In this document: in pieces, positions 8,977 to 16,224 of the stretch
Layout of the letters: every line of letters begins with the position of its first letter
How positions within the stretch are numbered: the first letter of the stretch is position 1
Source of the DNA: Myxococcales bacterium
GTDB lineage: Bacteria; Myxococcota_A; Polyangia; Polyangiales; Houyiibacteriaceae
Direction of reading: 5' to 3'
NCBI GenBank assembly: GCA_030622585.1
Contig: JAUXFZ010000003.1
Span: 1 to 23,517, forward strand
Length of the DNA: 23,517 nt
The notes under the pieces: model-generated
The model's input: the letters and a program-made list of their open reading frames with translations, nothing else
The model's database searches: none
What the model was told of the DNA's origin: nothing
Made by a program: the position numbers and the translations under genes

Positions 8977-9729
8977 CTAGGAGAGGGCGCCGCCGTCGGC
9001 TCGGATTTCTGTGCCGTTTATGTAGCGGGCGTCGTCGGAGGCTAGGAAGGCGATGACGGAGGCCGCGTGTGCGGGCTTGGCGAAGCCTACGAAAGGCATG
9101 GCGCCTTTGAGTAGGTCCATGTCGGCGCCTTCGGGGGCCTTGAAGTCGCCGTGTAGCGCCGTGGCGATTCCGCCGGGGATTACGCAGTTGGCGCGCAGGC
9201 CTTGCTTTACGTATTCCTGATAGAGCGAGCGGGTCATCGAGAGGATGCCGCCCTTCGAGGCCGCGTAGGCAGCCATCCACGGATGGCTACCGAGAGCGGA
9301 AGTCGATGAACAGTTCACCAGGGCGCTGAAGCGGTTGTTCAACAGGTGCGGGAGTGCGGCCTGGTTGACGTAGAACGTGCCATTGAGATTGATGTCGATG
9401 ATCTCGTGCCATTGATCGAAGGTCATCTCGTGCGTGTGGTAGGTGCGGAGGATTCCGGCGCAGTGACACAGGGTGTCGAAGCCGCCCATGTCTTTCGCAG
9501 CCTGGTCGATCACCTCTTTCACACGGGCGCCGTCGGTGACGTTGCACTCGTAGACCCAGGCCTTGACGCCCAAGTCTTCGGCGATCTTCTTCGTGCCAGC
9601 CAGCCCCTCGGCATTGATGTCGATGAGAGCGACGTTGCCACCCTCCTCGGCGATGCGCTTCGCGGTGGCCTGGCCGATGCCCGACGCTGCGCCGGTGATT
9701 AAAACGTTCTTACCTTCAAACCTTTTCAT
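8977..9729 (-). CDS. SDR-family NAD(P)-dependent oxidoreductase
   Basis: Classical short-chain dehydrogenase of 250 residues. The N-terminal cofactor loop TGAASGIG is at residues 12-19. Asp37, in ALIDINAEG, at the end of beta-2 favours NAD(H) over NADP(H). Catalytic residues are Asn114 (INLNGTFYV), Ser141 or Ser142 (NCSS), Tyr155 and Lys159 (YAASK). A GAGAAG Shine-Dalgarno precedes the ATG. It is the last gene of the leftward operon, 28 bases after an acyl-CoA dehydrogenase gene. In this context it probably oxidises or reduces a hydroxy- or keto-intermediate of steroid or acyl-CoA breakdown. Family resolution at this level cannot separate a hydroxysteroid from a hydroxyacyl-CoA dehydrogenase. 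Confidence 0.93.
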   Translation of the reverse strand: MKRFEGKNVLITGAASGIGQATAKRIAEEGGNVALIDINAEGLAGTKKIAEDLGVKAWVYECNVTDGARVKEVIDQAAKDMGGFDTLCHCAGILRTYHTHEMTFDQWHEIIDINLNGTFYVNQAALPHLLNNRFSALVNCSSTSALGSHPWMAAYAASKGGILSMTRSLYQEYVKQGLRANCVIPGGIATALHGDFKAPEGADMDLLKGAMPFVGFAKPAHAASVIAFLASDDARYINGTEIRADGGALS

Positions 9730-9757
9730 CGTACTTCTCGCTCTTGTTTAGGGGTCG

Positions 9758-10903
9758 CTAGTAACCGTGAAGCTCCGCCCAGCGTTGCCGGTGGTGCGAA
9801 GGCTTGCCGAAAGTCATGTAGGTCGCTTGTGCACGCTTGATGTAGAAGCCGATGTCGTGCTCGTCGGTCACGCCGATGCCGCCATGCATTTGGATGGCTT
9901 CCTTGGCAGCGTGCTTGAATGTCTCCGAGGCGATGGCCTTGGCAAGCGACGCGAGTCGCGGGACGTCATCTGGCGCGTCGTCGATCGCGCGGGCGGCGGC
10001 AAGGACCACCGAGCGGGTTAGCACCAGCTCCGTGTACACCGATACGGCACGGTGCTGAAGTGCCTGGAACGAGCCGATGGGCACGCCGAACTGCTCGCGT
10101 TCCTTGATGTAGTTGATGGTGTCGGCAAAGGCTTGCTCCGCGGCTCCAAGCATTTGCGCCGACAAACCCACCGCGGCACGGTCGAACACCGCCTCCAGGA
10201 GCACCGCTCCGCCACCGATCTCGCCGATGATGTCGTCACGCCCTACCGGCACTGCGTCGAGCTGAACGATGGCTGCGTTCAGTCCGTCGATTCGGAACTG
10301 GCGCGTGATCGTGACCCCCGAATGGGCCGGGTCGATCAGGAAGAGCGTGTAACCTGAGCCTGAAGTGGTTGCGGATACGATGATCCGCTCGGCAAGGTGG
10401 CCGTCGAGGACCTGAAGCTTCTCCCCACTGAGCTCGAATCCGGTCGCCGATTTGCGAGCCGTCGTCGCGACCTTCGAGACATCTCCATGCGAACCGGCCT
10501 CTTCGTAGCCCAGGGTCACGATCGTTTCACCAGACGCGATGCCAGGGAGCAGAGCCTTCTTCTGCGCATCGGTTCCGCCGAGTAGAAGCGCTTGCGTGCC
10601 GAGCAAAAGGGTCGACACGAATGGCTCTGGCATCAGCTCGCGGCCGCTCTGCTCGAGGACGACACAGAGATCGAAAAAGCCAAGGCCCATACCATCGTAT
10701 GGCTCCGGTATTTGGAGACCGAGCCAACCGAGCTCCGCCATCTCGCTCCAAAGCTCGCGGGAGAACCCGGTCTCGTCCTTCGAGTCACGGAGGGTCCGAA
10801 TGCGAGCGACCGGCGCGCGGTCACGGATGAACTGGTGCGCCGTCTTCGAGAGCATCTGCTGCTCGTCGTTCAGAAGAAGGGACGGCGCCGTTTGCCCGCT
10901 CAT
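9758..10903 (-). CDS. Acyl-CoA dehydrogenase family protein, probable non-catalytic partner subunit
   Basis: 381-residue protein with the acyl-CoA dehydrogenase fold: an N-terminal helical domain, a middle beta domain (LGYEEAGSHGDVSKV replaces the usual substrate/FAD motif) and a C-terminal helical domain with QMHGGIGVTDEHDIG. The C-terminal segment that normally carries the catalytic Glu (type YEGT or IEGG) reads YMTFGKPSHHR here, so the base is missing. Its start overlaps the stop of the neighbouring acyl-CoA dehydrogenase gene by 4 bases. That gene retains the Glu, so the two products probably form a heterotetramer, as in the mycobacterial steroid enzymes FadE28-FadE29. Substrate is likely a steroid side-chain or ring-derived CoA ester (inference). 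Confidence 0.92.
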   Translation of the reverse strand: MSGQTAPSLLLNDEQQMLSKTAHQFIRDRAPVARIRTLRDSKDETGFSRELWSEMAELGWLGLQIPEPYDGMGLGFFDLCVVLEQSGRELMPEPFVSTLLLGTQALLLGGTDAQKKALLPGIASGETIVTLGYEEAGSHGDVSKVATTARKSATGFELSGEKLQVLDGHLAERIIVSATTSGSGYTLFLIDPAHSGVTITRQFRIDGLNAAIVQLDAVPVGRDDIIGEIGGGAVLLEAVFDRAAVGLSAQMLGAAEQAFADTINYIKEREQFGVPIGSFQALQHRAVSVYTELVLTRSVVLAAARAIDDAPDDVPRLASLAKAIASETFKHAAKEAIQMHGGIGVTDEHDIGFYIKRAQATYMTFGKPSHHRQRWAELHGY

Positions 10904-12105
10904 TTCTTCCCCTCCGGCAAGCCGAGCACACGTTTGGAGACGATATTCTTTTGGATCTCGGACGAGCCTCCCTCAATGGTGCTGGCGCGCGACCGCAGCC
11001 AATCCCGGGTGTACTGAAGGTCGTCCTCGTCGAAGCCCGGCCCTTCCCAGCCCAGGCCGTCTGCGCCAGCGACTTTCATCCCGAGCTCGAAACGCATCTG
11101 CTTGAGGTCGGTCCCCACGATTTTGGTGATGGATGCCTCGGAGCCCGGGGTGCCGCTTGCGGCGCTTTGCTGAATGCGAGCGAGCGTGAGGTGAAACGCC
11201 TCTTCGAGCATGCCAAGCGCAGCGATCTCATCACGAAGCAACGGGTCGGGGATGACGCCCTCGGCCACGCCGAGATGCTTGCGCGCCCGGCCGACGACCT
11301 CGCGCTGCGCCGACCCCGGCTGCCGCGCGATCGAACGACCGATCGATGAGCGCTCGTGGCCGAGAATCGCTTTAGCAATCGTCCACCCTTCGTTCTCCTT
11401 GCCCACGAGATTGCCGACGGGCACGCGGACGTCGTCGAAGAAGGTTTCGCAGAAAGGCGAGTACCCGCTGATCAGATCGATTCGCTTCACGGTGATTCCG
11501 GGCGTATTGAGGTCGGCGAGGATCACCGAAATGCCCATCTGTTTCTTGGGCGCGTTCGGATCCGTCCGGGTCAGGCAGTAGATCCAGTCGCTCAGATTGG
11601 CGTGCGACGTCCAAACCTTCTGGCCGTTCAACACGAATTCATCACCATCCCGCTCGGCCTTCAGCTGGAGGCTCGCGAGATCGGACCCCGCATTGGGCTC
11701 CGAATACCCCTGACACCAACGCACCTCACCGCGAGCGATCCCAGGCAGGTGCGCTGCCCTCTGCGCATCATTGCCGTACTCGAGCAGCACGGGTCCAAAC
11801 ATTGCGAGGCCCTGCCCTGCGACCGGACGTGGCACGCCAATCGCCTTCATCTCTGCGTGGATGATCTCTTCGTGCGCGTGGCTGAGCCCAGCGCCGCCGT
11901 ATTGCTTTGGCCAACTCGGAGCTGTCCACCCCTTCTCGATGCCGAGGTCACGCCATCGGAGCAGGTCTGGGTCGGTCTGTTCGCACTTCGCGCCGCCCCA
12001 ATAGCCTTCGAACGGACCGCTGCCGCTCGTGCCCCGGAGCGCCTCGGGCGCGTTCTCGCGAACCCACGCGCGTGCCTCTTCGCGAAATGCGTTTAGGTCG
12101 CTCAC
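10900..12105 (-). CDS. Acyl-CoA dehydrogenase, catalytic subunit of the pair
   Basis: 401-residue acyl-CoA dehydrogenase. The FAD/substrate motif YSEPNAGSDLASL and the following NGQKVWTSHA are typical. The C-terminal catalytic base is visible as Glu378 in ASTIEGGSSEIQ. It introduces an alpha-beta double bond into an acyl-CoA and passes electrons to ETF. The start is a GTG at 12105 with GGAG 8 bases upstream, only 4 bases after the aldolase stop. Its stop overlaps the next acyl-CoA dehydrogenase start in an ATGA arrangement, which suits stoichiometric synthesis of two subunits. I cannot tell which steroid intermediate it acts on. Confidence 0.94.
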   Translation of the reverse strand: MSDLNAFREEARAWVRENAPEALRGTSGSGPFEGYWGGAKCEQTDPDLLRWRDLGIEKGWTAPSWPKQYGGAGLSHAHEEIIHAEMKAIGVPRPVAGQGLAMFGPVLLEYGNDAQRAAHLPGIARGEVRWCQGYSEPNAGSDLASLQLKAERDGDEFVLNGQKVWTSHANLSDWIYCLTRTDPNAPKKQMGISVILADLNTPGITVKRIDLISGYSPFCETFFDDVRVPVGNLVGKENEGWTIAKAILGHERSSIGRSIARQPGSAQREVVGRARKHLGVAEGVIPDPLLRDEIAALGMLEEAFHLTLARIQQSAASGTPGSEASITKIVGTDLKQMRFELGMKVAGADGLGWEGPGFDEDDLQYTRDWLRSRASTIEGGSSEIQKNIVSKRVLGLPEGKK

Positions 12106-12109
12106 GCGA

Positions 12110-13138
12110 TCACTCCGCGGCTCCGGCCTTCTTCATATCGAGTGCGACATCCTCGATCATGTCTTCCTGCCCGCCGACGGTTTTCATTCGGCCGAGCTCG
12201 ATGAGGATGTCCGTCGACTTGAGGCCGTATTTGTCGGCTGCGCGTTTCGCATGGAGCAAGAAAGACGAGTACACGCCTGCATAGCCGAGTGTGAGCGAAT
12301 CGCGATCGGCGCGAACTTTGTGTGTCATCAGCGGGTAGACGATTTCTTCTGCGACATCCATCAGCTTCCACATGTCGACCCCGGTCTCAACGCCCATACG
12401 ATGGAGCACGGCGACGAACACCTCGAGGGGCGTATTGCCTGCGCCCGCGCCCATGCCAGCCACGGAGCCGTCGACGCGCGACGCGCCGGCTTCGAGGGCG
12501 GCCAACGAGTTGGCGATGCCCATGTGCATGTTGTGGTGCCCGTGGAAACCGACCTCCACATCCGCATCGAGCTCGTCGCGCAGACGGCCGACGCGCGCGG
12601 TGACGTGGTCGGGCAGCATGTAGCCAGCCGAGTCGGTGATGTAGATGCAGTTCGCGCCGTAACCTTGCATGAGCTTTGCCTGCTCGAGAAGCTGCTCGGG
12701 CGGAATCATGTGCGCCATCATCAGGAAGCCCACCGTGTCCATCTCCATTTTCGCGCCGAGGACGATGTGCTGCTCCGAAACATCTGCCTCCGTGCAGTGG
12801 GTGGCCACGCGAATGGTGTGGACCCCGCAATCGTGCGCCATCCGCAGGTGGTCCACCGTGCCAATGCCGGGAATCAGCAATGCCGAGATTTTCGCGTCGT
12901 TCATCTTCGGCACGACGGCCCGGAGGTATTCCTCATCGCTTGCGGCCGGGAAGCCGTAGTTCACGGACGCGCCACCGAGGCCGTCACCGTGCGTTACCTC
13001 GATGAGCGGGACGCCGGCGGCATCGAGCGCGGTCGCTACCTCGACCATTTGTTCGGTCGTGAGCTGGTGGCGCTGGGGATGCATCCCGTCGCGCAGGCTC
13101 ATGTCGTGGAGCGTGACCTTCTTACCTTCGAGATTCAT
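12110..13138 (-). CDS. hsaF: 4-hydroxy-2-oxovalerate/4-hydroxy-2-oxohexanoate aldolase (HsaF/DmpG family)
   Basis: Class II pyruvate aldolase of 342 residues. LHDMSLRDGMHPQRH carries the expected catalytic Arg16, metal-binding Asp17 and His20. The second metal pair is His199 and His201 in GFHGHHNMHMG. It splits 4-hydroxy-2-oxoacids into pyruvate and an aldehyde; in steroid A/B-ring degradation that aldehyde is propanal. The start overlaps the stop of the acylating aldehyde dehydrogenase by 4 bases, as expected for two proteins that form a channelling complex. The fold is certain; the hsaF name (over dmpG, bphI or mhpE) rests on the steroid-type neighbours. Confidence 0.93.
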   Translation of the reverse strand: MNLEGKKVTLHDMSLRDGMHPQRHQLTTEQMVEVATALDAAGVPLIEVTHGDGLGGASVNYGFPAASDEEYLRAVVPKMNDAKISALLIPGIGTVDHLRMAHDCGVHTIRVATHCTEADVSEQHIVLGAKMEMDTVGFLMMAHMIPPEQLLEQAKLMQGYGANCIYITDSAGYMLPDHVTARVGRLRDELDADVEVGFHGHHNMHMGIANSLAALEAGASRVDGSVAGMGAGAGNTPLEVFVAVLHRMGVETGVDMWKLMDVAEEIVYPLMTHKVRADRDSLTLGYAGVYSSFLLHAKRAADKYGLKSTDILIELGRMKTVGGQEDMIEDVALDMKKAGAAE

Positions 13139-14031
13139 GCTGCCTCCGCGCGCTGGATTTCCTCAGCGATGAGCTCGGCCGTCCGTAGGCCAGCCGCCGT
13201 CATGATGTCGAGATTGCCCGCGTACTCCGGGAGGAAATCGCCGAGCCCCTCGACGAGCATGTAGAACGACACGCGATTGCCATCGAACACCGGCCCGTTC
13301 TTGAGTCTGTATCCGGGCACGTATTTCTGGACCTCGGCGATCATTCGCTGAGCCGATTCGATGATCTCGTCTTGTTTCGGAGCATCCTTGGTCAGACAGT
13401 GAATCGTGTCGCGCATCATGAGTGGTGGCTCCGCGGGATTGATGATGATGATCGCTTTGCCGCGCTCCGCGCCGCCGACAACCTCCACGCCCCTGGCCGT
13501 GGTGCGCGTGAATTCGTCGATGTTCTTCCGCGTCCCCGGCCCTGCCGACCTCGAGGATACCGTCGCGATGATCTCGCCGTACTCGACGGCCTGCACGCGG
13601 CTCACGGCCGCGACCATGGGAATGGTTGCCTGACCACCGCAGGTCACCATGTTCACATTCTGTTCGTCTCGCCCAACCATCTCTTCCAAATTGACGGGGG
13701 GCACACAGAAGGGCCCGATCGCGGCCGGCGTGAGGTCGACCATCTTGACGCCGTACTTTTTGACGAGCTCGTTGTTCGACTGGTGCACGTAGGCGCTGGT
13801 CGCGTCCCAGGCGAGTTGGACCTTGTCGTCGGCAATGTGCGGCTCCATGCCCTTGACACCGTCGGCCGTCGTCTTGAGACCAAGCTCCTTCGCTCGCTTG
13901 AGGCCTTCGGACTCCGGGTCGATGCCCACCATCCATACCGGTTCGATGGTCTCGCTTCGAAGGGCCTTGTAGAGCAGATCGGTTCCGATATTCCCGGAGC
14001 CGATGATCGCTGCCTTCACTTTCGTCGTCAT
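13135..14031 (-). CDS. hsaG: Acylating acetaldehyde/propanal dehydrogenase (HsaG/DmpF family)
   Basis: 298 residues, matching the DmpF/BphJ/HsaG family. The Rossmann start reads AAIIGSGNIGTDL. The catalytic cysteine is Cys131 in NMVTCGGQATIPM, at the position known for DmpF. The enzyme oxidises the aldehyde released by the neighbouring aldolase to acetyl- or propionyl-CoA with NAD+ and CoA. GGAG lies 9 bases upstream of ATG 14031. The gene sits between the hydratase (12-base gap) and the aldolase (4-base overlap), the classic lower meta-cleavage arrangement. The hsa symbol is inferred from context; sequence alone supports the general family. Confidence 0.94.
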   Translation of the reverse strand: MTTKVKAAIIGSGNIGTDLLYKALRSETIEPVWMVGIDPESEGLKRAKELGLKTTADGVKGMEPHIADDKVQLAWDATSAYVHQSNNELVKKYGVKMVDLTPAAIGPFCVPPVNLEEMVGRDEQNVNMVTCGGQATIPMVAAVSRVQAVEYGEIIATVSSRSAGPGTRKNIDEFTRTTARGVEVVGGAERGKAIIIINPAEPPLMMRDTIHCLTKDAPKQDEIIESAQRMIAEVQKYVPGYRLKNGPVFDGNRVSFYMLVEGLGDFLPEYAGNLDIMTAAGLRTAELIAEEIQRAEAA

Positions 14032-14043
14032 CTCTCGCTACTC

Positions 14044-14844
14044 CTATGTGAACCGCACGGACGCAGTCCCGATCCCTGCGACCTCGAGACGCATTTCATC
14101 GCCGGCAACCACCGGCTCGAGGGGCACCAGCGAGCCGGAAAGCACGACATCACCGGCATTCAGGCTGATCCCAAACTCCGACAGGGTGTTCGCCAGCCAA
14201 CTGACACAGTTGAGCGGCGAGTCCAGGGCTGCCGAACCGAGCCCCTCGCTGAGAAGCACGCCGTTCTTGTAGACGCGCATTCTCAAGTTCGGGAAGTCGA
14301 GCCCCTTGGGGTCGACGTGCTCGTCACCGAGGACGAACAATCCGCAGCTCGCGTTGTCTGCGACGGTGTCTTGGATCTTCACCTTCCAGTCGTGAACTCG
14401 GCTGTCCACAACCTCGAAGCAGGCCATCACGTACTCCGTCGCATCTAAGACGTCCTCGTTTGTGACGCCCGGACCCTTCAAGTCTTTTTTCAACTTGAAG
14501 GCGATCTCGCCTTCGGCGCGCGGCTGAATCAACTGCTCGCTGATCGGCATCGGGCCGCCATTCGGATAGTGCATTTTGTCCGTGAGATACCCGAAGTCCG
14601 GTCGAAAGACGCCCAGCATCTCTTGCACTGCAAGACTGGTCACACCGATCTTTTTGCCGATGATCTTCTCGCCGTCACCTTGCACACGCCGGTTCACCAT
14701 TCTGAGCGACACGTGGTACGCATCTTCAATTGTGATCTCCGGCCAGCGTTCGGTGAGGGGACTCAGCGTCCGGCGCGCACGCATCGCCTCGTACAGCTCG
14801 TCTCCAAGCTCCTCGACCCTCTGTTTTCGCGCCGTGGCATCCAT
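14044..14844 (-). CDS. hsaE: 2-hydroxypenta/hexa-2,4-dienoate hydratase (HsaE/MhpD family)
   Basis: 266-residue member of the fumarylacetoacetase-like hydratase/decarboxylase family. The metal ligands expected from MhpD are visible as Glu111 and Glu113 (RAEGEIAF) and Glu144 (FEVVDSR). It adds water to the 2-hydroxydienoate produced by ring cleavage to give a 4-hydroxy-2-oxoacid, the aldolase substrate. I chose ATG 14844 because it lies 2 bases after the stop of the upstream monooxygenase gene and matches the family N-terminus; an in-frame extension to 15003 reads into that gene and has no family-like residues. No separate Shine-Dalgarno is visible, so translation is probably coupled. A related 4-oxalocrotonate decarboxylase is a less likely alternative. 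Confidence 0.92.
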   Translation of the reverse strand: MDATARKQRVEELGDELYEAMRARRTLSPLTERWPEITIEDAYHVSLRMVNRRVQGDGEKIIGKKIGVTSLAVQEMLGVFRPDFGYLTDKMHYPNGGPMPISEQLIQPRAEGEIAFKLKKDLKGPGVTNEDVLDATEYVMACFEVVDSRVHDWKVKIQDTVADNASCGLFVLGDEHVDPKGLDFPNLRMRVYKNGVLLSEGLGSAALDSPLNCVSWLANTLSEFGISLNAGDVVLSGSLVPLEPVVAGDEMRLEVAGIGTASVRFT

Positions 14845-14846
14845 GT

Positions 14847-16037
14847 TTAGATGAAGAAATCCGTGCTCTTCTGGCCAAACAGCACGCCGCCCATGTTGGA
14901 GCCGGGGGTGTCGGGACTGTTCGCGTGGTGAAGTCGAATCGTGTGAATGTCTTGGAAGTGGCGGTTGATGGGGTGATCTTCGAAGGCCGCGCGAGCACCG
15001 CATGCGACGAACAGCTGCTGGACGACCTCCGTCGATACCCGGACGGCCCGCGCCGAGTCGTTGCGGAAGTGGACCCGTCGGTCGAACGGGATCTTCTCGC
15101 CCCTCTGCAGATAGCCGGCCATCTCGTCGAAATTACGCCGCAGCGTCAAGACCTCGCGGTCGAGCACGGCCGTAGCCTCGGCAGCCACCATGCTGTTGGT
15201 GAACGAGTCCTTGGCCTTGCCGCCGGTCGCCTGGGAGACCTTGCTCTTCATGAAGTCGATGTAGGAGTCGAGCGCCCCGAAGGCAGCGCCGACCGCAGGC
15301 GTGGACACCGAGCGAACATGAATCTGGCCGAACGGATACTTGTACACGGGCGATGGGTTGATCTCGTTGCCCGGGCTCTGCTGCCTGAATCCATCCGAGA
15401 ACTTGTGCATTCGGTGGTCCGGAACGAACGCCCCGTCGACCACGACATCCTTGCTGCCCGATCCCCGAAGCCCCGACACATGCCAGTTGTCGATGATCTC
15501 GTAGTCGGCGCGTGGCACTAAGAACGTGCGCATGTCCGGTGGCTTGCCCTCTTCGTTCGGTACGAACCCGCCGAGGAAGACCCACTGGCAAGCGTCGCAC
15601 CCACTCGAAAACGACCAACGCCCGCTGAGCTTCACGCCGCCATCGACCCATTCGGTCTTGGCGACCGGCATGTACGACGAGGAGATCAAGGTCTTGGGAT
15701 CTTCACCCCATACTTCGTCTTGCGCTTCAGGCGCGAACAGCGCCAGCTGCCAGGTGTGCACACTGATCACGCCGTAGACCCAAGCGCTCGACGCACAGCC
15801 CCGGCCGAGCTCCAGCTGGAGGTCGAAGATGATGGACGGGTCCAGCTCGTAGCCGCCGTAGCGCTTGGGCTGCGTAGCTTTGAAAAGGCCAAGCCGATGG
15901 AAGTCCTCGATGGTCTCGTCAGGCATCCTGCGTAGCGCGGCTGTCTGCTTGGCTCGTTCCTGCAGGGTCGGCGCGAGATCGCGGGCTCGCTGGATGAGCT
16001 CTTCGCGTGTCGGAATGGGGCTCTGATCTCCGTGCAT
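14847..16037 (-). CDS. hsaA: Flavin-dependent monooxygenase, oxygenase subunit (HsaA-like)
   Basis: 396 residues with the acyl-CoA dehydrogenase-like fold of group D flavin monooxygenases. Segments typical of HsaA are the N-terminal RRMPDETIEDFHRLGLF, the SAWVYGVISVHTWQLALF helix, EVWGEDPKTLISSSYMP and WSFSSGCD (residues 109-148), and GLRGSGSKDVVV. HsaA hydroxylates 3-HSA (a secosteroid phenol) to the catechol 3,4-DHSA using FMNH2 supplied by HsaB. ATG 16037 is preceded by GGAGA at 8 bases; a longer open frame to 16379 would read through the operator region and into the divergent gene. It heads the leftward operon under the KstR-like site. HsaB is not in the window, and related 4-hydroxyphenylacetate or indole oxygenases cannot be fully excluded. 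Confidence 0.87.
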   Translation of the reverse strand: MHGDQSPIPTREELIQRARDLAPTLQERAKQTAALRRMPDETIEDFHRLGLFKATQPKRYGGYELDPSIIFDLQLELGRGCASSAWVYGVISVHTWQLALFAPEAQDEVWGEDPKTLISSSYMPVAKTEWVDGGVKLSGRWSFSSGCDACQWVFLGGFVPNEEGKPPDMRTFLVPRADYEIIDNWHVSGLRGSGSKDVVVDGAFVPDHRMHKFSDGFRQQSPGNEINPSPVYKYPFGQIHVRSVSTPAVGAAFGALDSYIDFMKSKVSQATGGKAKDSFTNSMVAAEATAVLDREVLTLRRNFDEMAGYLQRGEKIPFDRRVHFRNDSARAVRVSTEVVQQLFVACGARAAFEDHPINRHFQDIHTIRLHHANSPDTPGSNMGGVLFGQKSTDFFI

Positions 16038-16103
16038 TGGTCGTGTCTCCAAGCGCCGCGGACTCGGGGACCGCTGGCATTCGATGAGTCGTGTGGTCCC
16101 GGC

Positions 16104-16132
16104 TTTACAGAAGGGCCGCGTCGGGCCATAAA
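16104..16132 (+). promoter_or_regulatory. Candidate sigma70-type promoter, rightward
   Basis: TTTACA at 16104-16109 (5 of 6 to the -35 consensus) and CATAAA at 16127-16132 (4 of 6 to the -10) are 17 bases apart. A start site about 7 bases later would fall inside the KstR-like operator, a normal repression geometry. Candidate only; no experimental evidence. Confidence 0.45.
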
Positions 16133-16133
16133 G

Positions 16134-16147
16134 TAGAACGTGTTCTA
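16134..16147. promoter_or_regulatory. KstR-like operator (perfect inverted repeat)
   Basis: TAGAAC-GT-GTTCTA is an inverted repeat with perfect 6-bp arms and a 2-bp centre. It matches the mycobacterial KstR consensus TNNAACNNGTTNNA at every fixed position. It lies 97 bases before the HsaA-like start and 78 bases before the divergent amidohydrolase-fold start. A KstR-like TetR regulator is encoded at 19251-19829. I found no second full copy in the window. Binding is inferred. Confidence 0.8.
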
Positions 16148-16170
16148 GCCCACGGGTTGGGGCATGTCCA
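16142..16170 (-). promoter_or_regulatory. Candidate sigma70-type promoter, leftward, overlapping the operator
   Basis: On the minus strand TGGACA (16170-16165, 5 of 6 to the -35) is followed after 17 bases by TAGAAC (16147-16142, 4 of 6 to the -10). The -10 element is one arm of the KstR-like operator, so repressor binding would block it directly. It would drive the HsaA-like operon with a leader of about 98 bases. Confidence 0.42.
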
Positions 16171-16224
16171 GCTGGCCCACGCGAGCATAGGGCCGAATCG
16201 GGACCCCTGAAAGGACGCCATTTC

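Noticed and set aside
8973..8990. GCGCC / GGCGC hairpin between the convergent PfpI and SDR genes as a terminator
   Set aside because: Only 5 bp of stem with an 8-base loop, no T-run on either strand, and it lies partly in the SDR coding end.
9371..9384. TAGAACGTG half-site resembling the KstR operator inside the SDR gene
   Set aside because: The second arm (CCATT) does not match GTTNNA, and it is within coding sequence.
12029..13264. Long plus-strand open frame (411 codons) opposite the aldolase
   Set aside because: It lies antisense to the clearly conserved HsaF-like aldolase and has His/Arg/Val-rich shadow composition typical of high-GC third-position bias; no recognisable domain.
13372..14448. 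Plus-strand open frame of 358 codons opposite hsaG and hsaE
   Set aside because: Antisense to two motif-complete enzymes, no domain recognised, no ribosome site or context.
16067..16100. GGGACC ... GGTCCC inverted repeat in the hsaA leader
   Set aside because: 6-bp arms with a 22-base loop are likely by chance in this GC range; no link to the KstR consensus.
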